Source: Morinoia aosen (lineage: Eukaryota; Arthropoda; Malacostraca; Amphipoda; Talitridae). From it: a DNA stretch of 64,000 bases. Made by a program: the position numbers and the translations under genes. This document shows, one piece after another, positions 45,745 through 56,666 of the stretch (the first letter of the stretch is position 1; each line of letters begins with the position of its first letter). Below the pieces are notes generated by a model. The model was not told the origin of the DNA, did no database searches, and saw only the letters and a program-made list of their open reading frames with translations. Where the stretch lies: positions 73,778,201 through 73,842,200 of the forward strand of contig CM059562.1 of assembly GCA_030386875.1 (NCBI GenBank), given 5' to 3'.

Positions 45745-46025
45745 AAAGAAAACCTTGAAGAAGGGCAGGCTTGGAAAAAAGAGAAGACTCAGTAAAGAGG
45801 GAGGGCCAGGAAAGAGAGGGAACCAGAAAAGAGAGAGATCTAGAAATAGAGGGAGACCCAGGAAAGAGAGAGGGCCAGAAAAAGAAAGAGCCAAAGAAGA
45901 GGGATACCCATGAAAGAGAGGACCAGAAAAAAGCCTAGGAAGAGGGAGACGCAGGAGAAAGAGAGAGCCCAGAAAGAGGGAGACCCAGAAAAAAAAGGAT
46001 AGACAGAGGCCCAGGAAAGAGGGTG
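45745..46025 (+). repeat. Purine-rich degenerate repeat tract
   Basis: About 280 bp that is overwhelmingly A and G on the plus strand, built from variants of GAAAGAGAGAG, GGGAGACCCAGGAAAGAG and CCAGAAAAG. Strand asymmetry of this kind can form triplex DNA. It is not coding. Confidence 0.8.
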
Positions 46026-46029
46026 ACAG

Positions 46030-47220
46030 TCTGAACGATCGTCCTACGAGTCAGCTGAGGTTGTGCGCCCTGTGTTCTAGGAACAGAGCCCCTGTGCGGC
46101 GGCGCCACGAGTGATGTTAGCAGGCCATGTAGTCCTCACTCTGATAAGAAAGAAAACAGTTTATTTCCAGCGAAGATGCTTCAAAAACCATCATTGGTTT
46201 TCACAATATCTCGACGTAAAGATCCTCAGTTAATAAACAGACAAATCGTAATACAAATGTCAATTATCGAACAAGTGATTGGGAGACAAACATGAAAAAA
46301 TGCATTTTTCTCTTTGGATATCGTTAGTTTGAAAATGTTTCTTAATACAAGTGATAAAAAAAAACAGGAAATAATGACAGTGACGCACGGCTGAAAACCG
46401 CTCTTGTTAGAGCGCACTTGCATTGTAAGACGAGCTGAAAAATTTGCGATATCAGGGATTAATGTTGAAAGTAAAATGGGGGTTTAAATAATTCTGCCTC
46501 TAAGATAAAGCTCAAATAAAGTTCGGTATATTCAAATTTTTGCTTCCTTAAGTCTCCGTACATAAGTTGGAAAACAGTAATGATGAAATTATAGGGCGCT
46601 CACTTCAAAAGAGGAGAAATTAAAACGAAAAATAATTTGAAGCAGCGACGAGTTGTTTACGGAAAGGGGTTTGTTTCTCCGCTACTCGTGTTTGCTCATT
46701 TGAATTTCCATTGTGATTATTATGATGCCTTTAAGTGTTTGTTTTAAGTGGTTCCTTCCTCTATTTAAGTGATTTCGACATGATTGTCAAATTTTCGAAA
46801 TTTCATTGTTTAGGTAATCATTCACTGAAAAAATAACAAAGCGTGCACTGAATCAAAAGCTCAAATGATTAAGTGTCGGTAAAAAATTATCCTTCTAAAT
46901 TTTTCAGTTGACAAAAGTACGTGTAGGTATTGATAGTATGACTTATGCCAGCATTGGTCATGAAACAAAGTTTATATCAAACCGATCACTGTATAAGAGA
47001 CCTCCTATCGCCCAACAAAACGTTCACCGTCTCAATGTGAAAGCAAAAACAACTGCCATTAATTCCCCGAACTTACAGTTGGCATTTAAATAAGCACATG
47101 TTCGCGGGGAAGAGATGTATTTGCCAGGAATTACCCGGTAGCGATGAAGTTGAAACTTCACCGAGTTGAATTGCAAGGACGAGAAACTTTTTCTTCTTAT
47201 GTTGGCAGGAGCGACAGAAG
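46030..47220. other. Region upstream of the macroglobulin-like gene
   Basis: No coding sequence was recognised. The last ~200 bp before the start codon are GC-richer than the surroundings, consistent with a promoter-proximal region. Confidence 0.4.
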
Positions 47221-47226
47221 CGGCCG

Positions 47227-47262
47227 TCAGTCGAGAGCCGTACGTTGTGCGGTGTGGTAGTG
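47227..47262 (+). promoter_or_regulatory. Candidate core promoter of the macroglobulin-like gene
   Basis: TCAGTC at 47227-47232 matches the arthropod initiator TCAGT with predicted start at A47229. GGTAGTG at 47256-47262, starting at +28, is one base off the DPE consensus RGWCGTG. No TATA box is evident. The implied 5' UTR is about 60 nt before ATG 47290. Confidence 0.35.
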
Positions 47263-47289
47263 TCTAAAACGAGCAGTAAAGCGGTTGCC

Positions 47290-47363
47290 ATGCGATTTTA
47301 CTCGACGAGCGGCGCTGTCGTGCCACTCCTTTTCCTTTGTGTAGTGTTGGAATCTGCATTCGG
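47290..47363 (+). CDS. Macroglobulin/TEP-like gene, exon 1 (signal peptide)
   Basis: ATG 47290 opens MRFYSTSGAVVPLLFLCVVL then ESAFG, a typical secretory signal peptide: short charged start, hydrophobic VVPLLFLCVVL core and small residues before a likely cleavage site. The donor GTGCGT at 47364 cuts after two bases of the last codon (phase 2). The exon at 59485 supplies one base, making Gly, and the joined protein reads SAFG-GYVITMPRKW. The first exon encoding just a signal peptide is common in secreted TEP-type proteins. Intron 1 is 12.1 kb. The product would be a secreted or membrane-anchored protein entering the ER. Confidence 0.72.
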
Positions 47364-47738
47364 GTGCGTATATGACTATTAAATTCATTTATCGATGCCT
47401 ATGAATTCAACCACAAGTATAATTATGTGTGTATGAGCAATAAATTCATTTATCGTTGCTTATGAATTTAGGTTCTTATAGGTAAATCATAAGTTTCACC
47501 GCAAGTATTATCATTTTTAAATCTGAGTTCTTTCTACAGCTAAGAGTTCGAGCTAATTATACTGCAAGTTATACTGAAACGTACGCAGTATCCCTGCTAC
47601 CGGTGCATCATTCAATTTTAGCAGCTCCAGCTTTGGTAATTTCCATTTAGTGCAAACAATCTACTTCCTCAGTAAATCATCGAAGATGATAAAAATTACG
47701 CTTCCTTCCGTGTCAAGCTTTTGTTGAAAAAAAATTTG

Positions 47739-48908
47739 GGTAATCTGAAGGAGATGACAGTTGTCGATTTTCCACTTTTTGGTGCCTGAACCTAATTATT
47801 TGAATCAAAATAAGGTAAATCTGAAGGAGATGACAGTTGTCGATTTTGTAAATTTCGATGCCTTAGCATAGTTAATTAGTTCGAAATAAACAAGTTTTCT
47901 TCTATGCACTTTTTGTCTCAAATGAGTATTTTATTAGTTATAGCGGTAAATGACTTACCGCAACTCCAGTCTTTGAAGCGGAAAGAAATTCGGTCAATAT
48001 TGAATTTAATGTTGTCAACGAATTTCATATTTTCGTAGGTATAAATAGGTAATATAGTCGATTTTAAGACGTTTTACATGAATGACAATGTGCCCGGAAA
48101 TGCTTATTTTTGGAGATATTTAACTTTGAAGTTATAGGAACGTCGTTTATAAAATTGAACAAACGGAGAGGTAAATAAGCAGAAATCCGGTTCTGACGTA
48201 ACGATAGGTAAGGTTAGGTTTGGTAAAGTTAATTTAGTTAAGTATCCTAACCTAAGTAAGCCTAAAATATCTTAATTTAACTCAACCATACCGAGGCCGA
48301 TGACTCCCGCCAAAAAACTAGGCGTGGTCCGCGTCCGCAAAACGCCGGAAGAGCCATATCGAAACTGCCGTTAATGCTATTCTTACCTGGCGTTATTTAT
48401 CCTATATCTCCTAAACTAAGCATTTCCGGGCACATTGTCATTCGTGTAAAACGTCTTAAAATCGACTATATTACCTACCTATACCTACGAAATTATTAAA
48501 TTCGTTGACAACATTAAATTCAATATTGACCAGAAATTCTTCGATCGAGTTGTATGGCAATACTGCAATGGCGTCTCGCTTCCAGCGCTCTGTCTTGAAA
48601 GACGAAACCAAACCTACCGCTATACCTCGTTAAATACTCATTTGACGAAAAAAGTGTATAGAATAAAAGTTGTTTATTTCGATGTTATTACCATGTTTCA
48701 AGCAACAAAAATTCGAAAATCGATGAGTAGCTGTTTATTCGAGCGCATTCGTCATCAATGACGAAACTAAACTTACCGCTATAAATCGTAAAATACTCAT
48801 TTGAGACGAAAAAAGAATAGAAGAAAACTTGTTTATTTTGATTCAATTAATTAGGTTCAGGCACCAAAAAGTGGAAAATCGACAACTGTCATCTCCTTCA
48901 GATTTACC
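47739..48908. mobile_element. Composite foldback element F (type I, with extra end and nested type II)
   Basis: The left end carries two successive type I termini: GGTAATCTGAAGGAG at 47739 and GGTAAATCTGAAGGAG at 47814, the first with left-type sequence (CCACTTTTTGGTGCC), the second with right-type. The right end (48790-48908) is left-type again. Without the nested element at 47992-48531 the interior matches foldback E (16420-16966). Flanks share only AAATTT, so the outer target duplication is unclear. Confidence 0.8.
47992..48531. mobile_element. Foldback element G (type II), nested in F
   Basis: Ends GGTCAATATTGAATTTAATG and complement, arms about 150 bp. The perfect 8-bp duplication AGAAATTC lies at 47984-47991 and 48532-48539, splitting a stretch that is continuous in foldback E. 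The centre has GGTTAGGTTTGG-like words and no TTACAAAC core. It is 540 bp and non-coding. Confidence 0.92.
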
Positions 48909-49021
48909 AAATTTTTTGTGCACTATTATATACCTCGTTAGGCAGGTCGTTTTTACGGGACTTGAAGGATAGATGCTAAATCTTGAGTACTGTGCCAAGG
49001 ACAAGTAATTTAATGGGAGAC

Positions 49022-49712
49022 GCTGTGCGTGTTGTGGTGCGGCGCCGTGCGTGTTGTGGTGCGGTGCCGTGCGTGTTGTGGTGCGGCGCCGTGCGTGTTG
49101 TGGTGCGGCGCCGTGCGTGTTGTGGTGCGGCGCCGTGCGTGTTGTGGTGCGGCGCCGTGCGTGTTGTGGTGCGGCGCCGTGCGTGTTGTGGTGCGGCGCC
49201 GTGCGTGTTGTGGTGCGGCGCCGTGCGTGTTGTGGTGCGGCGCCGTGCGTGTTGTGGTGCGGCGCCGTGCGTGTTGTGGTGCGGCGCCGTGCGTGTTGTG
49301 GTGCGGCGCCGTGCGTGTTGTGGTGCGGCGCCGTGCGTGTTGTGGTGCGGCGCCGTGCGTGTTGTGGTGCGGCGCCGTGCGTGTTGTGGTGCGGCACCGT
49401 GCGTATTGTGGTGTGGCACCGTGCGTATTGTGGTGGCACCGTGCGTGTTGTGGTGTGGCACCGTGCGTGTTGTGGTGTGGCACCGTGCGTGTTGTGGTGT
49501 GGCACCGTGCGTGTTGTGGTGTGACACCGTGCGTGTTGTGGTGTGACACCGTGCGTGTTGTGGTGTGGCACCGTGCGTGTTGTGGTGTGGCACCGTGCGT
49601 GTTGTGGTGTGGCACCGTGCGTGTTGTGGTGTGGCACCGTGCGTGTTGTGGTGTGGCACCGTGCGTGTTGTGGTGTGGCACCGTGCGTGTGGTGGTGGCG
49701 GCGTGCGTGTTG
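49022..49712 (+). repeat. 22-bp minisatellite in two sequence blocks
   Basis: About 31 units of 22 bp. The first ~17 units (to about 49395) carry GTGCGGCGCCGTGCG; the rest carry GTGTGGCACCGTGCG, which differs by loss of two CpG dinucleotides (one to TpG, one to CpA). Transitional and one shortened unit lie at the boundary. Because no unit contains a stop in any frame, long spurious frames run through on both strands. Confidence 0.95.
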
Positions 49713-51135
49713 TGCACCGTTATTCATATTCAGAATTCAGAGTTGCGGAGATATTCCGGGATTTGTTCAAATCTGATGTGGGTTCATGGATGCAGATTTT
49801 TTGTACTGTTTTGCTTAGCGCACAATTTTTAAGCTAAGTATAGCCCGTTCGCAACCGTACGATCACTCTCTTGAACAAGTGTAACCTGTGACTAATAATT
49901 CAATATCTTGAAAAATTCTGAAAGTTTAAATATATTAAAGCACGTTGTCGATCCTACCCCATTGGGGAGACGTTAACCATTGTTTTGTATTGAGTCGTAT
50001 TGATTTCTGTGCTGTGAATTAGCATTTTTGCTGCACTGTTGTGCAAAAAATCAACGGAAGGGACAAGGTAGTTTGGACACAAATGAGCGCTTGAAATTTT
50101 TTCGATTCAGTATATTAAGCTAATTTCCTGATGACCCACAAAAATTGAGTTAGTCACCTGTTAAACGTTTCCCTCATTTATGATATTGAATCACCTAGAA
50201 TTTGATTGAATAGGTTACGCCATCAAAGCCGCCACCTAAAATTTGCTTACTTGAGACTTGCGTTGCGGACCAGCTAAGTTCGGTTTATGGTAGTTTTCAC
50301 GATTGAAGTCAAGGTTTACATTAGGTCAAGGTTTACAGTAGGATGAGAAGTCAAGGTTTACATTAGGCCAACAGTAGGATGAAGATGACCATCTATCTTA
50401 CCTCTGGTTATTCTGATTTGGAGCATACTAGAACTTCGTAATCATTTCATACTATTGCATTTTTCCGACCATTTGTACTCGTCAACACATTCACCGCGTT
50501 TCTTCGGTTGTTAACGTTGGTTTGGTTAGGTTAGGTTGTAAGTAGCAAAATTGGGAAATAGACTTTACTGCTCGAATACATTTTTGTTGTTCCCAGCCAA
50601 TATAAAAATGAAATTACACGGTAGCATTTCACTTCGTATTATACCATTTATTTCTTAAAAAGATTACGAAACAGGTGAAATGTCATTCATTTATACCGGT
50701 ACGTGAATGAGCAATTTACCGAATGGTACACATATGACCAAATATATATATATATGGGGAACGTGTTGTATTGTTTACACATAGGTATATTTTATTCTTA
50801 AAGTTTCACGAAATGCAAATAGGGCTTTCGGTACTGAGCCATTCTTGGATAGTTTTCGGTGTATTTCAAGCAAAGAAAAGTGTAAATTTCGGTCAAGGGA
50901 ATCCACGTCACGTTATACCGTGATACACGTTGATGACGGGTCGGACCAAAGATTTTTCTTTATCTTTCATGTGAAGTTTATGGAAGTGTCGCCAAATGTC
51001 AGCGGTCGCATTGTGCATTTGCTATTTTCTTTTGTGCAAAGTGGTGGGCGAGTTTTTTTTCCATGATTTTTGTACGGCAAGGAAACTGAGAATATAAAAA
51101 ATTGAAGTATTCCCAACTTAATTTAGTGTTAAGCC
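49713..51135. other. Intronic AT-rich sequence
   Basis: Only a short duplication with AAGTCAAGGTTTACATTAGG (50309-50370) and a TTAGGTTAGG-type word at 50520 were noticed. No element or exon was recognised. Confidence 0.35.
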
Positions 51136-51400
51136 GTGCTCGACATAACAGAGCATAAATGCTTGAGTAATATCCAAGTTTGGAACCGTTTACTCATGCA
51201 AGCAACTGGTTGTGTCCAAAACCGGTCTGTGCACAAGTGGCCGCTGCAAGTGAGTGACAGAACACGAAACGACTATCTGTGTTCCTCACCAAAAGCACAA
51301 TCATCGAGAAAAGAATCATTTTGCTTGGAATGATTCGTGATTTACGCGCGAGTCGTGCCAGTAGAATTAACTTCTGTGCTATCCTAAAACTCCAATGGAA
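51136..51400 (+). pseudogene. Tc1-like transposase N-terminal relic
   Basis: The plus frame has VWNRLLMQATGCVQNRS followed by LQVSDRTRNDYL, reminiscent of the second helix-turn-helix and the GRPRVTSPREDRYI segment of Tc1-type transposases. It is too decayed to be certain, but its position just upstream of clear Tc1 catalytic fragments supports it. Confidence 0.4.
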
Positions 51401-51739
51401 CCATGAAGCTCGAGTTGAAGAATCGAATCATTAGTTTGTCTACGTCGCTTTCAATTCTTCGCAGGAATAAACGACGGCTAAAAATGATTAGAATGCCCAT
51501 TTTCACCTTGAATTACGCTGTTCTTCACATGTCCCAGTAGGGAACTGATGCCCCCAAATTTCAAATTTAAACTGTTGCTTTCATACAGTGCTGTTTTTCA
51601 GTCCAAAGTCTGTTTAGAAAAATATTCGCGTTTTAGCTTGCTGTAGTATTCTTTTTTTGTATCCTCCCAGGTTTAAGTAACTCGTGCCTTCGACACTCGT
51701 TCCCACAGGCACTCGAATCATTTAGACTTAGCAACGAGT

Positions 51740-51860
51740 TCACTCGATCACTGCCAAAAAATACTCTGTACACCAGAGTCACTGATGTACTTACCCTAAC
51801 TCGTCCATTTTTCTGAAAGAGAGTGAATCTAGATTCATCAAACCATGTTACATGCTTCAA
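51740..51860 (-). pseudogene. Tc1/mariner transposase fragment (minus)
   Basis: Reads HVTWFDESRFTLFQKNGRVR, the second catalytic Asp region of Tc1-type transposases (W-DESRF-LF-DGR-RV). The frame degenerates after about 25 residues. Confidence 0.75.
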
Positions 51861-51929
51861 AATTCAAATCCTCAACAGTTAAATCTCGGTGTTCTCGAAC
51901 ATAAAATAAAAGTTTTTTCCAGTTGAACT

Positions 51930-52040
51930 ATTGAGGATTGGAAGCATGTAATATGGTTTGATGAGTCTAGATTCGTCCTTTATCAGACAGGCAATCCTGG
52001 GTATACAAATTGTGGCGCAGCAGTTACTCGATCACTGGTG
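51930..52040 (+). pseudogene. Tc1/mariner transposase fragment (plus), inverted relative to neighbour
   Basis: Reads DWKHVIWFDESRFVLYQTGN, the same catalytic region as 51740-51860 but on the opposite strand. The two lie head to head about 70 bp apart, forming an inverted repeat of transposase fragments. Confidence 0.75.
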
Positions 52041-52084
52041 GGAACGCAAATTGTTACGCCGTAGCCACTCCGAGTGACCCGAAC

Positions 52085-52320
52085 AAACCGGTTTACCAGA
52101 GGCACGAAGGCTCGTGGTTTGAGGGCCCGCAATGCGCGCTTGAGCACAGGGCGTCGTCTGCTTGCGGTGTCTCGCCGAGCGCTGCTTTCATCTGTCGCAT
52201 CGCGAACGTTTCCCTTCACCCCGTGAGAGCTGGGGCGAAAACTTGCGTTAAGACGGCGATGCATGTTTTCAGTCTTCTACTATTACTATTCTACTTCTAC
52301 TATTACTATTATAAATCTAT
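52085..52320 (+). repeat. GC-rich block with TATTAC-type tail
   Basis: About 180 bp of GC-rich sequence, unlike its surroundings, followed at 52275-52312 by repeats of TATTACTATT. A GC-rich body with a simple-repeat tail suggests a short retroposed element. A related word (ACGAAGGCTCRYGRTTT) recurs near 54287. The family is not identified. Confidence 0.4.
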
Positions 52321-52550
52321 TAAATTCATAAAGTTCTTGGATAATGTTAAGGTCTTCTACATGATTATTAATCTCTATTGTATTGATAAAGTTCTTGTAC
52401 CTTAACTAATTGTGTAAGAAAAAATTTGGCGGCAGTTTCAGCCTACTTCGGTATCGTAGTTGCTGCTAATTGTACGGTTGTTAAATGTTGAACTAGAGGT
52501 CGTTTTAAGAATTTATTTTTGCTGTTTGAACCCAAACTTTCGGTATGAAT

Positions 52551-52894
52551 ATCTAAGGGAATTATCACTCTCAGGGGGACAATGTGAGGGCCCGAGCTGA
52601 AGGTTAGGTAGGCTTTCTTTTTTGTTAAAATGGAATAGGTTTTTGTTTTGTTATGGACCATCTTTTTTCGGTTCACTGCTGTCCTGTTTTTTCATCACCT
52701 TCTACTTTCTTCTTCAAATTTGATCTGGTTTCATGAACTTCTTTCTCATCTCACTGTTTTTATGACCTTTCTGCATAGATTCCCCATTCTCTCATCTCCA
52801 TACTAAATGGTGCCTTCCTCCTTCCTCTCTTCGATACGCTCTTTTTTTTTGTAGCGGTTAGGGAGGCTTAAACTAACTTATAATCTAATCTAAT
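52551..52894 (+). repeat. SINE-like element, 5'-truncated, with target duplication
   Basis: Ends in TAATCTAATCTAAT and begins inside the head at ATCTAAGGGAATTATC. Flanked by CTTTCGGTATGAAT (52537-52550) and CTTTCGATATGAAT (52895-52908), a 14-bp duplication with one mismatch. 5' truncation plus target duplication is what LINE machinery leaves. Confidence 0.88.
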
Positions 52895-52908
52895 CTTTCG
52901 ATATGAAT

Positions 52909-54972
52909 TTCGGCTGAAGACAAGGGAAAATCCAAGCTTTATTTGGGATTGTACAGCTAAGCTTGGTATCTAACCAACAATTTTAAGAGCTTGTAGAGAA
53001 AAACACGTGTCAATAAATTACCGGTGTATGTACATTAGGGACATCAAAATGCTCCTAAACTTGATGTCGTGCTTCTATGCTGTAGAATGTTTTAATCAAT
53101 ATAGGTTAATTTTGGTTAAAACTTTTTCAGCACCGTCACGTCATCAATATCAAATGAACCAAAGTTCATAAAGAAGAGATAAGTTCTGCTTCCTTCACAA
53201 TTATTTTATTGTCTTCAACGCGCGTGTCACAAGTTCCGGCTGGCTTCTATAATACAATACGCATCGCTGTCTCTGCACTCGAACGATATACTAATTCCCA
53301 TCGTTCTCTCCAATTTTCTGAGTATTATATCATAGACCATAGATTACCAACCTTGAACAGCGAATACCCCATTCATCATTCCTGTTACCTATCCCATTAA
53401 TAATCAGAAAAAATAATTTTGTGTTGCAAGGCACTTGACTTTTTGGTATACATGATACAAAAAATATATTCAAACGCTTATTTCCACTTCCCTGCCTTTT
53501 TAAAAATAACTCACAATCGTAAGGGTGTCAAATGAAGGGAAACTGCTGTTTTAGTTGATGTGTACCTCGCTGGTATCGTGGATGCAGTCGTCAGTTGTAA
53601 ATATTTCTCTATATTTCCATTACCCCAGACTATCACAATAGGATAAAATACATACAGGTTGGGAAACTCTGTTAGACTCGGTTTTACATGGTAGTAGTTT
53701 TAAATGCGAGTCTCTTCAGGGGCAGCAGACTTGCACGTAGGACTGACTACCAGGTCACATAACCAAGTTATCACTGGAAAAATTGTAAATCTTCAAAGTT
53801 TGTCTCTCATTTTAAACGCGAGTATTTTCAATTTTCTTTGGTCTCCCTCTGCTGCTTGGATTCGTAAAGCTTGTTATGACTCCGGGTGGCCTCAAATGAA
53901 ACTTATCGTGCAAGTATGTTATGTTGGTTGATTTCAATGGTCATTGTTTTCGCTTGATGCCAAGCTACATATCAAAACTTTTTTGAAATGTTGTGGTCCT
54001 GAAAGCAAATTTTCATCTGACAGTCAAAAATCGAGCAATGAGTGGAAAAAATAACACTCGGAGTTTCATGTATCTCAAGCATTCTATTTTCAAGCTTTGG
54101 AGTTGATAAATTGGATTAGTTTTACAAATATTTTGGTTTCCAAAAAATTACGAGCTTCTGACGTACTCGACTCTCGTAGGTGACAGACTTGGTGTAGTAC
54201 GACCCTAAATTTATGAACTTCTCTCTTTTTCAATCTGGTTGCGTGTGTGAAGGTCTGCAGTTCGATGCTAAACGCCCCTGGGTACGAAGGCTCACGATTT
54301 AAAAATGAATGATTCAGCGCGCACCATCGTGATATTACTGTGAATCCCTCAAGGGAGCGGCGCGCACGCATAAAATCCTCGTCGAAAGCAGAGTTATAAA
54401 TCAAACAGAATACTCAGTTATTACATGACATGAATTAGTAACATGTACAGTTTTTGTTGTCCCGAGCATCCTAAACAGGCTCCTCTTGTATTTGTTTTCC
54501 CGCCCTATTCCTTGTTTGACGCGGACTTTGTTTTGACTGCGATGAGGGCGGAGTGTGCACGCCCCTCCTGCGTCGCAGTTCTGTTCAATTTTAGGAACAG
54601 CTACGAGTCTCCTTTTTTTACGGACACTTGATCTTAAAAGGAATGCCTGTTTGTTTAGTTTCACTCGTCTTCAACTTTGCAAACGCGTATAAAAAATTTG
54701 AATTGTCGTGGTCATTTTGTTAAATCATGGTTCCCGACTATCACCCACTTGCGAAGGTTGGCGGTTATATAGTACGTTGAAGATCAAACGTTTCGCATTG
54801 ATATTCCCTGTTCTATAGTGCTTGAGCAGGAAACACTCGTCGGGAGTTTACAGTGGGCTAAGCTGGTGCACCTTAATTTCCTTGTCTATTCTTTTTGTAT
54901 TTCCGTTATATACAGCGTACCGTACCGCCGACCTCTTATAGTATCTTTAGTTCTATTTTTTCACTTTTCTAT
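52909..54972. other. Intronic AT-rich sequence
   Basis: No supportable exon. Minor GC-rich spots lie at 54280-54380 and 54510-54580. The first shares a word with the block at 52085. Confidence 0.3.
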
Positions 54973-54985
54973 TTTGTCCCCAGAA

Positions 54986-55724
54986 CCCCTCAGGGGGATA
55001 CAATTATCGTCTCTATGGGAATTAGCGCTCACAGGGGGACAATGTGTGGGCCCGAGCTAAAGGTTAGGCAGGCTTTCTTTTTGTTGAAATAACATAGGTT
55101 TTTGTTTCGTTGCCCCTCAGGGGGATACAACTAATGTATCTATGGGAATTAGCGCTCCCAGGGGGACTATGTAAGGGCCTGAGCTGAAGGTTAGGTAGGC
55201 TTTATTTTTGTTGAAATAGAATAGGTTTTTATTTTGTTACGGACCATCTTTTTTCGGTTCACTGCTGTCCTGTTTTTCAGCACCTACTACTTTCTTCTTC
55301 AACTTTGATCTTGTTTCATGAACTTCTTTCTCATCTTACTGTTTCTGTGCCCTTTCTGCATAGATTCCACGTTCCCTTAACTCCATACTAAATGGTGCCT
55401 TCTTCTTTCCTCTCTTTGGATCTCATTTGTTGAGGATAGGGAGGCTTAAACTAAATAATAATCTAATCTAATCTTTTGTTTCGTTGTGAACCATCTTTTT
55501 TCGGTTCACTGCGGTCCTGTTTCTTCAGAACCTACTACTTTCTTCTTCAACTTTGATCTTGTTTCATGAACTTCTTTCTCATCTTGCGGTTTCTGTATTC
55601 TTTCTGCATAGATTCCACGTTCCCTTTACTCCAGACTAAATGGTGCCTTCTTCCTTCCTCTCTTTGGATCTCATTTGTTGAGGATAGGGCGGCTTAAACT
55701 AACCAATAATCTAATAATTTAATC
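54986..55724 (+). repeat. SINE-like element interrupted by a younger copy
   Basis: Head part 54986-55112 and body/tail part 55487-55724 together make one full element once the insertion is removed. Outer flanks TTTGTCCCCAGAA (54973-54985) and TTTGTCCCCGGAA (55725-55737) are a 13-bp duplication with one mismatch. The tail is TAATCTAATAATTTAATC. Confidence 0.9.
55113..55473 (+). repeat. SINE-like element, full-length reference copy, nested
   Basis: 361 bp from CCCCTCAGGGGGATAC to the (TAATC)n tail, flanked by the perfect 13-bp duplication TTTTGTTTCGTTG (55100-55112 and 55474-55486). The head can form a small hairpin (GATACAA/TTGTATC in other copies). No convincing pol III A and B boxes were found, so it may instead be the 3' end of a LINE used as a non-autonomous unit. 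Confidence 0.93.
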
Positions 55725-56276
55725 TTTGTCCCCGGAATGGGTTTTCTGCATCCATTGCCTGCTGTGAGGCACATGCAAAGTTTGATACGAACACTGTCTT
55801 CTCGCTGCTATACTTCAAAGTTACACGTAATTTCACTGCGGCTATCAGTGTAATTTGACAGAATCATTGCCTGCATTTAAAAATGTGAATTTAAAAATTA
55901 ATGATAAGAGCTTGGGCAGCAAAACTCTACATAACTAAAATTTACTTCAAAGGAATGTGTCAACTGTCAACTAAGTGCAAGTTAGACTGAAGTTCTGACG
56001 CAGACAAATGGGTTGTGCTTGGAACGCACGTAAATAAACCATAGTAAACATATAAACGCATGAGCACCTTGCTCTAACACGAGACTTCAACGCATTTTAA
56101 ACAACTTGGTAGTTCGCTGAATAATATTTTGTTCCAACACAATCGACACTTATTTCATACGTTAGATTTTCAAAAGCCTTATTTATATTGCCATGATGCT
56201 ATTGCGGGAACTACAGTCCAGTCGGTGTCTTTTTTTGTACACCTGCGTGGAAACTTCTTCCTCTTCCTAAATGGAA

Positions 56277-56653
56277 CCCTCAGGGGGATACAACTATTGT
56301 ATCTATGGGAATTAGCGCTCCCAGGGGGACAATGCGCGTGAGGGCCCGAGCTAAACGTTAGGTAGGCTTTCTTTTTATTTTTTCCTTGTTTTTTTGTTAA
56401 AGTAGAATAGGTTTTTGTTTTGTTTTGGACCATCTTTTTCGGTTCACTATAGTACTGTTTTTCAGCACCTACTTTTCCTTCAACTTTGATCTTGTTCCAT
56501 GAATTTCTTTCTCATCTTACCGTTTCTATGCCCTTTCTGCATAGTATCCGCGTTCCCTTTACTCCATACTAAATGGTGCCTTCTTCCATCCTCTCTTTGG
56601 ACCGCATTTGTTGCTGCGGGTAGGGAAGCTAAAACTAACGACTAATCTAATCT
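56277..56653 (+). repeat. SINE-like element with target duplication
   Basis: Starts CCCTCAGGGGGATAC, ends CTAATCTAATC, flanked by the perfect 13-bp TTCCTAAATGGAA (56264-56276 and 56654-56666). It has a small GCGCGTGA insertion relative to 55113-55473 and an extra TTATTTTTTCC stretch. Confidence 0.92.
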
Positions 56654-56666
56654 TTCCTAAATGGAA

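Noticed and set aside
48843..49837. Long overlapping open frames (up to 294 codons) on both strands
   Set aside because: They run through a 22-bp minisatellite that has no stop in any frame. The repeated His/Thr/Arg or Cys/Val/Arg products are artefacts of the repeat.
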